DNA from: Monodelphis domestica
Lineage: Eukaryota > Chordata > Mammalia > Didelphimorphia > Didelphidae
Assembly: GCF_027887165.1 (NCBI RefSeq)
Contig: NC_077234.1
Span: forward strand, 170,474,388 to 170,538,387
Direction: 5' to 3'
DNA: 64,000 nt
In this document: positions 23,219-34,400 of the stretch, in pieces
Layout: each line of letters starts with the position of its first letter
How positions within the stretch are numbered: position 1 is the stretch's first letter
Program-made: the position numbers and the translations under genes
The notes under the pieces: model-generated
What the model was told of the DNA's origin: nothing
Databases searched by the model: none
What the model saw: only the letters and a program-made list of their open reading frames with translations

Positions 23219-23629
23219 ACACTTACCATTTAATTTGCCCATGTCATTCAAGAAACATTCAAATTTGATATATTGAAGCTTCTGATATTACAGGATGTAT
23301 AGCTATATAATATCAGAAGAACATCAAGATTACAAAGGATATACTTTTGTTTCTGGGAAAAAATTGAGTTATTGAAAAGAACTTGAAATTTGCCTATTAT
23401 AATCTAATCCTTAGGTCTGATATTTGGACCTAGTTTCACAGTGTATCTCTGATATTTAATGAAGAAATATAAAAACCCCAGATAAAATGCTTAATCAATG
23501 TTCAGATCCTTTTGTAAAATATGCATTGTATTATTGAATATTCATCCATCTCAATTAAAATGTTTACAAAATTCTTAATACATTTTAACACATTAAATTT
23601 CAGTTCATATTACTATTACCATATGGTCA
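23219..23629. other. Unassigned DNA after the retrovirus, with a short hairpin
   Basis: No gene. CTTCTGATATTA at 23,279-23,290 is answered exactly by TAATATCAGAAG at 23,308-23,319, a perfect 12-bp stem with a 17-base loop. Confidence 0.4.
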
Positions 23630-24277
23630 AGATATTTAATCATTTCACAACATTTAGTTTTGATTATTTTGTGGTTGTTCTTTCCATTTTCATGTTTGTA
23701 TTCATTCAATGTTATTTTCTTGGCTTTACTAACTTAACTTCTCATCAGTTCATGAAAGTCTAGCCATGCTTCTCCATGTTGTTCATGACCATTATTTGTA
23801 ACAGTCATCATAGTAATCTATTCTTTATATGTACCTATGGTGATGCACTGTGTACTTAAATTTGTTTAGCTATTTTACAAGCAATGTACTTTGTTCATGA
23901 TTCTTTGCTACCACAAAATGGACTGTCATTACGTATTTTGGTGTACATGAAGATCCTTTTTCATCACGGTTACAGATATTTCAGCCACTTCATTTACATA
24001 TTTCCAAATACTTGCCAGAGTAATTAGTCCAATTTATAGTTCCAAAAACAATGTATTCATTCTATTTTTTTATCTACCACCCTACAAACTTTAATTATTT
24101 CTGTCTTTTGCAAATTTGACAATTTTCTGTAAGGTTAAACATTAAGGTTGGTTTAATTTGCATTTTCTTATTAATTATTTGTTGTATTCTTAAAACGGTT
24201 ATTACTATTTGCATTTCTTCCCTTTAGAATAATTTATTCCTATCCTTTGAGCAGTTATCTTGGAAAATACATTTGGC

Positions 24278-24340
24278 ATACATATATACACACACAGACA
24301 CCTACACACATACAAATATATACATATGCACCCACACATA
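24278..24340. repeat. CA/TA-rich microsatellite
   Basis: Imperfect CA and TA dinucleotide runs just before the SINE. Confidence 0.7.
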
Positions 24341-24345
24341 TTAGG

Positions 24346-24595
24346 GAGAAAAAGGTGACACAGTGGTTAGAGTGCAAGGACTGAAGTCAGGAAGATTCAT
24401 CTTTTTGGGTTCAAATCAGGCCTCAGACTTTTACTGGCTATGTGCTCCTGGGCAAATTACTTAACTCTGTTGGCCTCAATTCCTCATCTGTAAAATGAGC
24501 AGAAGTAAATGACAAACTGCTTCAGTATCTTTGCCAAGAACACTTATAATGCGGTTTTGAAGAGTCAGACATGACTGAAATGATTGAACAAATAT
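24346..24595 (+). mobile_element. CORE-SINE of the MAR1 type
   Basis: A tRNA-like head (GTGACACAGTGGTTAGAGTG), the CORE segment with TGGGCAAATTACTTAACTC and CCTCATCTGTAAAATGAG, then an RTE/Bov-B-like tail (TTTGCCAAGAA, GAAGAGTCAGACATGACTGA). This arrangement is known for marsupial MAR1 SINEs, moved by RTE LINEs. It is inserted in an older antisense L1. Confidence 0.8.
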
Positions 24596-25262
24596 ATATC
24601 TTAGATATCAAACCTTTATAAAAGACATTGGATTCCATGATTTTTTCACAATTCATTTATTTTCATCTCATATTAGATCTGTTAATTTTCTTTTGCTTTC
24701 AACTTCATATACTTAAAATTATTTTTTTTGTAGTTGTCCCAATTACTAACTTACCATATTAAGCATATTACTAAGGAGAGAGCAATTTTACCCTTTCTGG
24801 AAAGAGGTCAAATCTCCCAGGTTATTCTGTACTTTGAGCGTATAAGTGGTCCCTAAATTAATTTACAGCCTAAGCAATTGGAAACACAGTCTAAAAAAGC
24901 CTGACAAAAAATTTATATTCTACCAAGTAATGTGAAAGATATTTTATCTACTTTTATTTTTCTTATTTTTAAAATTATAGTGGGATATCCATTTTGAATT
25001 TATTTTTGAATGTGATATAAGAAGTTGGAAAAAAAGATTCAAGTCTTGAATTCCAGTTTTCCCAGCAATTTTTGTCAAAATATTAACCTGTTTCTAAGTT
25101 TATCATACACTTAGTTATTGAGTTCCATTATTTCTTATTCTTCTTTGTCATCTCTGTTCAATTGAAGGGCTTTTATATTTGTAAACCATTGACATGATTT
25201 TATTGATAGAAGTAGTTTTATTTCACAGCTATGTTTTTTTTATTTTCCTTTTGCAAAATATT

Positions 25263-25758
25263 TTACTAAATTTGCAATCATAAATATAATGAAGGCTTTC
25301 TTTGGTTTGCAGTATATTTAATTAATTATATATAAATAATATAATAAAAATAATTAATTAAGCATTACTTAGTTATTCAAGTATGAAAAGACTGAAATAG
25401 TTTATCTTTGAGGTCTCTTTGAGCTCTAAAATAGAGATCTTAAGACATTAACTATAAAGATGATCAGAATATAGGTGTGTGTTATATAAGTTGCTCTCAG
25501 GGATAGACATGATAACCCTTTACCCCTCATTCTCCTACTGTCTTGCTTCCTTATCAGTCTTTTCTCATTAACTTCAAAGGCAGTTTGGAGAGTGTGCTCT
25601 TAAGTATTTTCATTAATTAGGATAATTTGACAAACTATTTGCCTTTCTGTTCAGGGTTACAAGTGAAATGCCTTTTAACATGGGACTATTTCCATCTATC
25701 AAAATCAAACTCTGAATATGTAAACCCAACCATTATGAATGATAATATAATTTGTTAG
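25263..25758. other. Unassigned AT-rich DNA
   Basis: Contains a TTAATTAATTA/TAATTAATTAA-rich palindromic stretch (25,318-25,365). No gene seen. Confidence 0.4.
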
Positions 25759-25985
25759 AATCATGAAATAATATAGGAACTATAATAAACATTCAGATAA
25801 AATATGCTAGACTATGATGGACAAACAGCTCAGGTCATCTTATGAAGGGAAAAGAAGCTGTTGATGGGAATTCTCACCAACTATCACCAATTGCCAAGTG
25901 CTGTCCATGATGGTTTTGGCATCTGTTCACTTCTGTCAATTACTTATCAATCATTGTGTCTCTCATGCTGTGCTCTGTAACCCAT
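25759..25985. repeat. Direct repeat copy A, unrecognised family
   Basis: Resembles 28,373-28,605 throughout: AATAATATAGG.AC, AATAAACATTCAGATAAAATATG, GGAATTCTCA.CAA, CACTTCTGTCA, TGTCTCTCAT versus the matching blocks of copy B. Roughly two thirds identical by eye, same orientation. Could be LTRs of an old element or copies of an unnamed repeat. Confidence 0.55.
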
Positions 25986-28372
25986 AGAGGAGAGGGTCTG
26001 GAACAAATTAAAGTTGGACTTTACTGAGGAAAGTTATCTGTTGTATCATTATCCAATTGCTTAAATACTTTTGCTTTTTTCCTAGCAAGTGAGAGCCAAA
26101 TGCTTGTTCTTTGATATATTCTTTTTTACTAATGATACCTGTTTGGTAGAGTCTAGTTGGTATTCCTTTCATGTATAGATTGAAGTAGATGACTGAGGCC
26201 ATGTGACTGTGTTTGTCTGCTTGGAATGTGCCATTCCTTTTCTTCTAGTAGCAATATACTTGGATACAAATTTGAAATATTACAAATGCAATCACATTAT
26301 TTTGGTCAGATATACAATACTACTCTAGTTTTTCCAAATGATCCTGTAACAAAATTTCAGGTTTTATTTTTTTTTTGCCTTCAAATAAAAAAAAATATGT
26401 TCTGTGAGGCTTGTGACCAATTCTAGGTTTTGCCATCATTTTTATGATATTTTTACACACTAGAAGAATGAGGTCTAAGCAAAGAAAATTCCGTTACTGG
26501 ATCTACGATAGTTTTGTGATGTTGAAAAGTCATATTTTGCACTATCTGAATTTGATACATCTTTTTATGACTGAATCATGCCTTTTTCTACTTTTTCCAA
26601 CTGGCAAGCATTGTTTCTCTATTTAAGGCTCTTATTTTAAAATTTATTCCATGTATAACATATTGAAGTCAAGAGATACATTTCCAGATACTACTCCTGA
26701 CCTTGACCTTTGAGAGATCAAAGGAATCTGGTAAATTAAAACAAGTGAGAAAAAGTTCTGAGTAATCTGACCTTAATAAAGTTCAGTTTAAATCTTTCCA
26801 AAACTTTTGTAAATATTTTTCACAATTTTATAACATCCAAGTTTTTATACTCCGAGTTTACTCTTAAGGTCAAGGGAACTCTGAGTATCTCTAGAAAATT
26901 ATTTCACTTTACTTATTAAACATATCACCTTCCAATTTTTCAAGTAGTCATAAAAATTTTACATTCAGAAAACCAATTTTATGCAGTATTAGAAGGTCAA
27001 TATTCAGAAATAAAAAACTAAGTTTCTCTCAATTCACTAGTAGCAATAAAATATTAATATAGATGTAATATGTAAATAAAATATGTCATATACAAGAAAA
27101 AATTAGTACATCAATAGGCAGGTGAGAGCCAATTAGCACCATATAAACATATTTTTTCAAACATATATGTTATTATATTAATCAGAAACATTGCTAAATA
27201 CTTTATATTAATAATCTTATTGAAGTACAGAATTTGGTCATGTGAGAAAATTGCTATTGAGAAAAAATTAAAAATCTTAGGTTGCAGAGATGGCTCCACA
27301 TATCAAAAATGTGTGGGATGTGCAAGAAAGTTATGAATCAGTAATAAATCACATATGTTCTGAAGGACAAATACATAAACTAAAATCCTTCCTGAAACCA
27401 GATACTATCTTATTCTGCTACTGATTTATGTTGCAATTGAAATTGAACAAAGAGGTAAGTTGAGGCAGGCCTTTAAGTAGGCTTTTGTTTATTAAAAGGA
27501 TCATATGATAATAAAAGAAGGATGTCTCAGTAGAATTTATGAGGGACAAATTTCATAGCATGATCAATCTGTTAGGCTAACAGTAACCAATAGATTGAGT
27601 CATTGGCACCTCTTGATGACCAAAGACCTTGAGAAAGGAATAATAGGATGTTTTATAATAATTAGCAAGATGACAGAACAAAATTTTTAAGCAGTATAGG
27701 TGTATTTTTTCTCACTGGCTATCAATGATATAGTCAGTATTGAGATTAAATCATTTGTGTCTTTCCAGACAAAGGAAAGGTAATCCCATTTCATAAGTGG
27801 ATTGCCCTTCACCTGTGGATGGCTACATCTCTCTTACATGTAAGAAATGCTATATTCCATATGAGACTCAGCTGCCTCTATAAATCTTGGCTAGAAAACC
27901 AAAAACTATCTCTATCAAGTTTTCCCTGGTTTGGCAGTTCAATCTAAACTTTGTTTGGAAAATAAGAAGATGCTTATCCCTTTGGAGAAAAATGAGGTCA
28001 AGCTGGTTAACAGGCAAATGACTTGAGGATTGGAAGTGATCACATTGCTCCATTACACCCTTCAGAAAATTACTAACCTTCAGAAGTAGGGTTTAAGGAA
28101 ATGGCTGGATGACAGAGAAATATTTATTGTTAAATAATAAAGCATAATATTAATTTTCCTCACTCATGTCCTTATTAATTCTCTCTTAGTTGTTTAAAAG
28201 GTAATCTAGAGGTATATTCTAATATAGTCACATTAATTTCCAGCTAAGTTCTGACCCTGGAATAATTAGGGAAATCTCTTTTCCTTATGTATTAACTTAA
28301 TCTTTAAATCTCAAACCAGGAAATTTTAGTCTTAGTCAAAATCACTAATACTGGCCATATGATTTACTAGCA
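25986..28372. other. Unassigned DNA, no gene recognised
   Basis: AT-rich; only short chance frames. If the flanking direct repeats are LTRs, this would be the interior of a fully decayed element, but I see no retroviral motif in it. Confidence 0.35.
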
Positions 28373-28605
28373 ATAGTAAATAATATAGAAACAGAAATAA
28401 ACATTGAGATAAAATATGAAGGCTGCAATAAGACTCATAGTTCAAGTTACCTCACATAGAGGAAATAAGGAAATTTCTGAGTGGAATTCTCAACAATTGT
28501 CACTGAGTGCCAATGGATGTTTAGTCTGGTCTTCACTCCTGTCATATACTTATATACTTATTGGTCTAGTTAGTTGTTTGTGTCTCACTTTCTCATGTCT
28601 TTCAC
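28373..28605. repeat. Direct repeat copy B, unrecognised family
   Basis: Partner of 25,759-25,985. Confidence 0.55.
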
Positions 28606-28828
28606 CCCAAATTTGGCCAAATGCCTCTTCCTCTTAAAACATTGGTGTCATAAAATCAACAGATTTCTCAGAGCTTGGCAACAGACCAAATCTCCTCAGA
28701 ATGCTAGTTAGCTATTTTGTTCTCTTCAGAATACCCTTTAACAGTTTAAATCTCTTCAGAAGGTCTAACTGTCAACTAGGCATTTCTTCTTTTCTAGGAA
28801 AATCCTCCAAATTTTTAAAGATCTCTTT

Positions 28829-28841
28829 AAAAGTACTCAAA
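28829..28841. repeat. 13-bp target-site duplication, left copy
   Basis: AAAAGTACTCAAA, exactly repeated at 30,045-30,057. The L1 5' end starts at the next base. Confidence 0.85.
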
Positions 28842-30044
28842 GTTGAGACTTCCGGTCAAGATGGCAGCTTAGAGAAAGCTAAAGTTCGGAGCTCCAGAAA
28901 CCCTTCCTTGCCGATCTCAAACTGAATGCTCCTAGGGCACTGAAATTCAAAACAAACAACAGAATAGACCCCAAGAACACTCCTCCTGGACCTGGATCAA
29001 AAGGTACAGCCCCCCAAGAGTCGGAGCCCGGGATCACTCGGATTTAAGGGGTAGGCAAAGGGAAGGTCCCAGGACCCATCCCACCCAACCCAGAGCACTG
29101 AGTCCGAGGCAGCAGCAGGAACCTCAGGGTAGGCAGGGGGGCCTCGGGAGCTGGCTGTTCTGAAGGCCACATCCTGAAAACAACCTAACCCAGTAGAGGG
29201 GGCACCCAGACAGCAGGGAAACAGAGAGAGACAGGAGGTGCCTGTGGTCCCCTGACCAGATCCTTCCATCTGAGTCTCACCTAAGGTCCCTGCCTCAGGG
29301 AATACTCAGTCTGAGGTTAATACTATCACCAGCCCTTGGAGCTCCATGAAGCCACGGCCCCTCCCCCTCAGAACTGGAATGACCTCCAGGAAGTGATGCA
29401 GAGTGAAAGGAGCAGAACTAGGAAAACACTGTACACAGAGACTGATACCCTGTGGTACAATCGAAGGTGATGGACTCCTCCACTAGGGACAATGCAATGT
29501 CTCTGAACAATCTGCAGGGATCTAAAAAACACTATCCACAAGCAGAGGATAAACTGTGGGAGTAAAAACACCAATGAAAAGCAACAGCTTGACTACAGGG
29601 GCTGAGAGGAAATGACTGAGGAGAGACTCTAAATGAACACTCTAGTGCAAATATCAACAACATGGAAATGGGTTCGAACCAAGAACACATTTGAAACCCA
29701 GTGGAATTGTGAGCTGGCTATGGGAGAAGTGGTGGGAGGGGGAGGGGAGAGGAAAAGATAATGATCATTGTTTCCAGTGAATAATGTTTGTAAATAACCA
29801 AATGAAATAATATTTAAAAAGTAAAAAAAAAATACCTCAGAAAGGTAAATATCCCTAATTCCTGCCCTAATGCTCTATCTGCTATACCTCTTATAACTAA
29901 TCTTTTTTAATTTTAAAATTAAAATTCTTCTTTACTAACAGTCCAATTTATTTAGTTTCAAAGAAGTTACCTCAATGCACACTGAGATGGAATGGTTCCT
30001 CAAGTTGTAAAAATAAAATAGTTCAAAACAAAATAAACAAACAA
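28842..30044 (+). mobile_element. L1 5' UTR-3' end chimera with 3' transduction
   Basis: Starts with a complete-looking L1 5' end (GAGACTTCCGGTCAAGATGG) and runs through about 525 bp of GC-richer 5' UTR. Near 29,370 it passes directly into the end of ORF2 (WNDLQEVMQSERSRT, TDTLWYN) and the 3' UTR; ORF1 and nearly all of ORF2 are absent. The first A-run is at 29,823-29,832. About 200 bp of unrelated DNA follows, with AATAAA at 30,012 and 30,032 and a second A-rich end. The 13-bp duplication lies after that second end, so the extra DNA moved with the element: a classic 3' transduction by readthrough of a weak L1 terminator. A deletion inside the L1 before or after insertion explains the short body. 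Confidence 0.82.
29833..30030 (+). other. Transduced flanking segment
   Basis: Lies between the L1 poly(A) at 29,823-29,832 and the second A-rich end and is inside the target duplication. It should match single-copy or repeat DNA downstream of the parent L1. It has no coding content. Its start (CTAATGCTCTATCTGCTATACC) faintly resembles a tRNA-derived or MIR end. Confidence 0.6.
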
Positions 30045-30057
30045 AAAAGTACTCAAA
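30045..30057. repeat. 13-bp target-site duplication, right copy
   Basis: Exact repeat of 28,829-28,841. Confidence 0.85.
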
Positions 30058-30240
30058 TTCTCTGTGATGATAGATTTCAGCAATCCAAGACAACACATTT
30101 GAAATCACTTTGATTTTTAAGAAAAATATCCATAAATTATTATTTGAAAAATTAATAGTCTTCCAGACAAACTTGGATCTGAATCCAGTTAGTATTTATT
30201 TTATGTCAATTCTCAGAAAGAATGTTGGTACTTTTATTTA
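30058..30240. other. Short unassigned spacer
   Basis: Resumes the single-copy DNA after the L1 insertion; nothing recognised. Confidence 0.4.
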
Positions 30241-30559
30241 TTTTTTAAAAGGCTCACCATTTCCTTTATTTGTACAAAATAGTCAATAATCATACCCTAG
30301 CTGAGAAAAAGTGGTGGTTTAGGGTTTAAACAAGACCTCTTGTCCTAAAGCATCTATTGGGCTTTAGCCCCAGCATATTTTGGTTTGGCACCCTTAGAGT
30401 CAGTGGACTGCGCAGGCTTAGCAGCTTTGGCATTGATGGTCTTCATAACCTTAGAATAAGACTTGGTGGCCTGGGCTGCTTTGGGATCAGATGTTGTGAC
30501 CTTGGTGTCAGATTTGGTAACTTAGTGACCTTGGTATCAGATTTAGTGGCCTTGGAGCT
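30241..30559 (-). pseudogene. Processed pseudogene, C-terminal part of an unidentified Lys/Ala/Thr-rich protein
   Basis: On the minus strand the DNA ends like a copied mRNA: a frame closing KPKYAGAKAQ-stop near 30,358, a short 3' UTR of about 80 bases, AATAAA at about 30,266, fourteen bases, then an A-rich tail (T-rich on the plus strand, 30,241-30,257). The protein end is rich in Lys, Ala, Thr and Ser with repeats of the type TKSDTKVT and KATKSD/AQATKS. One shift of frame lies inside the repeats, near 30,520. Basic, repetitive tails and short 3' UTRs are common in ribosomal proteins and linker histones, but I cannot name the parent. The 5' part is cut off at 30,560 by the retroviral LTR. The 101-codon plus-strand frame here is its shadow. 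Confidence 0.6.
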
Positions 30560-31450
30560 TGAAGGAATGGAATTTTACATAGAGAAGGAGGACAGTGAGA
30601 AGAGGACAAAGGTCATTTTGAATTCTTGGATTTGGACTCTTAAAGAGTATGAGCTCCAATAGAGACTTCTGGAGACTGGATACACCTCTACAGTTGTTAT
30701 TCCCCATCCTTCAGAGAAGCCATCAGCTATGAATCATCCTGCTGTTCTGAACTGATAGGAAACCTGTGTAAACTTGATCAATTGCCAGTTATCTCAAAGG
30801 GGTTACTCTGAGAGGGATTGAGTCAAGCCTGAAGATCATCCCTTGTCCAACCTAAACCTACAGACTATAATCTTTCTCATGGTTAGCTTAGGTTAGTCAT
30901 AACAGTTCCATCAGTAGACAGAGAGGCTCAAGCCAGCCCTGCTTTAGCTAGGGATTTAAGATTTGAACTACTAACCATCACCTTCAAATAGGGACCTCCT
31001 CTTTTCTTCTTTCCCAAACATCAACCCTTGGTACCTTTTAATAAACATCTTCAAACTTTAGGCAAGCAGTCAGATTAATTTACAAAGAAAAGCAAAGGGA
31101 GATTGGTGGGGGAAGGGGTTATTCGAAGGGAGACTTTTCTCAGGCCCAGGTTAAACCAAACCCTGGGCCATCTGTTACTGTTCTCCATCCAGCAAATCTG
31201 TTCAGAAAGGAATTCACCAAAGGAAAGCCACATTAAGTAAAATATCCTAGCCAAACATCTATTCCTTCCATCCTGAGGCATTCTCTATTCTGATACAGAC
31301 TGCAGCATCTTCCTACCATTCTGTTCTGGCCAGGGATAGAGAACATCCATTTGCTCTTTGTCTAAAGGGGGAAACACCCTGACAGTCAGTTTATCCAGAC
31401 CAACTGACCATTCATTTACAACAACCCAGGGGTTTCTTATCCTTTTTATA
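30560..31450 (+). repeat. 5' LTR of retrovirus 2
   Basis: 891 bp. The start TGAAGGAATGGAATTTTACA parallels TGAGAGATGGTATTTTGCA of the LTR at 7590, and the end TATCCTTTTTATA parallels TATCCCTTTTAATA. TTTTAATAAACATC near 31,038 is the likely polyadenylation signal, followed by GCAGTCAGATTA as in the 7590 LTR. It interrupts the processed pseudogene. Confidence 0.75.
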
Positions 31451-31451
31451 G

Positions 31452-31469
31452 TGGCAGAGCCAGCTAGGG
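31452..31469 (+). other. Primer-binding site, tRNA-Arg-like
   Basis: TGGCAGAGCCAGCTAGGG begins two bases after the LTR; closest to the arginine complement TGGCGAGCCAGCCAGG. Agrees with 8417-8434. Confidence 0.65.
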
Positions 31470-31699
31470 TTTCAAATCTACCTACTTAACAAGTTTGGGG
31501 GTCAAGAAGACAGTGGGTAGTGACAAAGAAGTTGAGGTCTACTCACAGTGGCAAAGCCAGTGTGGGAGTAGGAGGCAGCCATCTTGCAACAGTCTTAAGT
31601 CAGGGCTGGAACTTGCCCAGCAACCACATGCTGAATCAGAACATTCCCCCCACCCCCATTATGAAGGGGACAAACACTTGAAGACACAGAGTTAAAAGA

Positions 31700-32995
31700 T
31701 GATTTTACAGTGCAGAGGTTTCTAAGCCCAACAACGACAAACAAATTCATTGTAGCAATGGGGTATATGTCATCAATGTGCCAGTTTCCGTACATGTGTT
31801 GTAGCTTCTTCTTCATCATGATACTTGTCTACATATATTTCTTATTAAATCTCTACTATAGTTTCCAATGGTTGAAGATAGAACTTGACAGATGTATCTT
31901 ATTCATACCAACCATTGCAGAAATTATTTTTTTTTCACTGTTTCAAATGTACTATGCAATAAGGGAATGTGTAAAGAGAGTGATTGGGAAAAAGGCAAAG
32001 GGCAGTGAATTAAAAATAATGATAGTGGCTATGAGGGAGGAAATTATTCAACTAAAATAAATGGAGAAAGAAATGACTGAGGAAAAGGAGAAAAGCAAAG
32101 CAAATTACAAACAAGTAGACATTCCTAAACAAGACAATGTAGTTAATGAAAACCAAAAGGAAGAAGCGGAGGGGGCAACACCAATTCTACCATTAAGGGA
32201 CATGGCAAGCCTAAAACAAGATCAGGGCATAATTTACATTAAAACTCATAAACCTTTTGCAGATGGGGACTTAGAAACTTTGAAAAAAATGTCTAAATGG
32301 TATGATGAACCAATGAAGTGCCTGAAGGAGTTCAAATTAGCTATTCATCTATATGATCCCAATTTTGTAGATACTGAGAAATGTTTATCTGAATTATTTT
32401 CCCAAGGAGAAAAATACCAGTTAATTGGAGAAACCAGAACTAAGAATTTGTTGTCATGGCCAGAGGAAGGGCAAGATCTGGAACTTTCCCATAATCAAAA
32501 CCTAACATACCTCCGTAGAGCTAGAGAAGATCTTATAGAAGCAATATAAATATTTTAAGCATCCTGAAACATGGGGAAATTTTGAAAGGTTAAAACAAGA
32601 AAATGTTGAAAATCCCTTAACATTTTTAGGCCGAGTGATAGAAACAGCAGAGAATGTTTATGTATTTATCCAAGCAAAACCTCCAAAACATCAGGAGATA
32701 ATTCATGAAAGGAAGTAGTGTTCCAATCAGAACTTACTTCTGTCTCCATTGTCTAGATTGGGAATCCTTGGGGCTAGAGGACTTAAGGAAAATGGCTATG
32801 TACATTTTTACTTGGGAGAAGGAAAATCATGCTGAACACAATGAGCTTGTCCAAAAGCTCAGAACAAAGCTCAAGGAGGCCAATAGCAAATTAAGGGAAA
32901 AAAAAAGAAATAGATGAAGTTTAAAATTCTGGCAATGTTACAGATCTAGATCAGACTACACAAAACAGTCAAAGAAATGAATTGCCAAAATGATT
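31700..32995 (+). pseudogene. gag remnant of retrovirus 2 (N-terminal and capsid part)
   Basis: The best preserved Gag of the family. The open stretch 31,710-32,060 has two long hydrophobic segments (residues about 30-60 and 70-90) flanking FQWLKIELDR, then a basic linker and coiled coil. The next stretch, 32,061-32,549, is acidic/basic, then capsid-like: IIYIKTHKPF, LKEFKLAIHLYDPNFVD, YLRRAREDLIEA. Further capsid-like DNA follows (NPLTFLGRVIETAE, then a stretch matching SSVPIRTYF). Such FLxRLxEA-type blocks recall the class I capsid C-terminal domain. Confidence 0.8.
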
Positions 32996-33929
32996 TGTAA
33001 GAGGTAAGGATGGAATATTGGAAGAAGGTATTACTGATGGGCAAAGACCATTGGAAGAAGAGGAGCATGGGAGAAGAATGGGGACTTAGGAGAACTCTGA
33101 AAGTCTGGACTTTTGAGATTTGATCTTGAGGTTAGAGGAAGTGTCTTACCTTATAGGAGATCAGTCAAGAGCCAGCTGAAGGATATTTAAGAGAAATAGC
33201 TTGGGACTTCTCAAGAAAAATGTAAAAGTATTCTGATATCTCCAGTAACATCTACAGAAAGATTCAGGTATTGCTGGACCTGTGGGGACCTTGGACTTTT
33301 GGCCAGAGAGCCGGACTCCCTCTCAGCCTTATTGCCTTACTCTTACCTTGACCCATTAGTATTTTATGTAGCTTTAGAGATAGTTGGGAGGTGATGAGAG
33401 ATTCTGATCATGCTCTGAAGCAATCAGAATGAAGGACCTTGTTGAGAATTAGGAATTAGGGACACTGACAACCTCTAACAGGCCCCCTCAATTCCTGATA
33501 GCCTTGAGATATTAAACCATTAATACCACAGTTAGATTGTAAGAAAGAGATTAATTCCATGAGGTTGAAGGAAAAAAAAAACTCTCAGGGGTTATAGCCT
33601 GGATCAGCCATTGCTAAGTGTTGGTTAAGATTCCTCCCCCACTAAGACAAGGGAGAGGCTTTTTTGTGCAATTCGTGCTCAGGTATTTTGGGGGTACCCC
33701 CTCTGCCATTCAATAGGGGAGACCTCCCTTCAATTCAACAACACCAGCTTTCCACTAGGGAACCACATTTTTCCTCAGTAAGACCCATCATTATCATACC
33801 CCAGGAAGAGGTACTGAGAGAAAGTTGTAGGAGTCATTCCACCTTGACTCCAATCTTTCCGCACTCACCTATTTACAAGCAGTAGCTTCCTCTAGATCAA
33901 TAAGCATAATCACTAAAATTATCTTTATA
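32996..33929 (+). mobile_element. Solo LTR, family B, inside gag
   Basis: 934 bp, TGTAAGAGG to ATCTTTATA. It separates the end of the capsid part from the zinc knuckle, which are adjacent in the copy at 15.6 kb. Flanks GATT and GCTT may be a 4-bp target duplication with one change. Relatives: 19,163-20,125 and 50,635-51,572. Confidence 0.75.
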
Positions 33930-34400
33930 GCTTTTTATGTGGTAAATTAGGCCACATAGTAAAAAATTGCAGGCTCAAAGCTCAATTAGACAAAGGAAAT
34001 AATGGAAAGGAATCATGGAGAAATAATGCATCATATAATAATGATAATTGACGAACAAACAGACAATGATGTTCCTATAATTGCTTAAACATTTCAACCC
34101 AAATACTGGACTTAGAAAGTATGAGAAAATTCATCCAACAAGGAGCTAAATCTAAGTTTATGGCAGTGGTCGCTAATAATAACAAGCAAAGCTAGTTATG
34201 AAGCCAGATAATAGGTGTAGAAGAAATAAATAATGATGGGAAAATGAATGGAGGAAAAGATATTTCAGAAAAATGCATTGAAATTGTGGAGAAGAGAGAA
34301 ATTATAAGAAAATGCATGCAAAGGACAGAACCTGGAGATGGGTCAGTTGTCAATCAAAGGAAAATTCCATTTGAAATGTCACCGGGAAAAGCAGTTTGGA
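33930..34400 (+). pseudogene. Zinc knuckle and end of gag, retrovirus 2
   Basis: Resumes gag with FLCGKLGHIVKNC-type codons at 33,932-33,975, the nucleocapsid zinc knuckle that binds viral RNA; then Asn/Lys-rich DNA like that at 15,790-16,140. Confidence 0.65.

Larger units (their letters stand above)
23630..25262 (-). mobile_element. Old antisense L1 3' region, split by a SINE
   Basis: The order of short matches follows the L1 at 1355-3100: TTTGCTACCACAAAA (23,906 versus 1,947), ACATATTTCCAAAT (23,995 versus 2,073), and CCAGTTTTCCCAGCAATTTTTGTCAAA (25,051 on) versus the block at 2,728. Much more diverged than that L1, so an older copy. The SINE at 24,346-24,595 lies inside it. Confidence 0.7.

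Noticed and set aside
28997-29269. 90-codon minus-strand open stretch in GC-richer DNA
   Set aside because: Antisense shadow within the L1 5' UTR.
30357-30662. 101-codon plus-strand open stretch
   Set aside because: Opposite strand of the processed pseudogene and running into an LTR.
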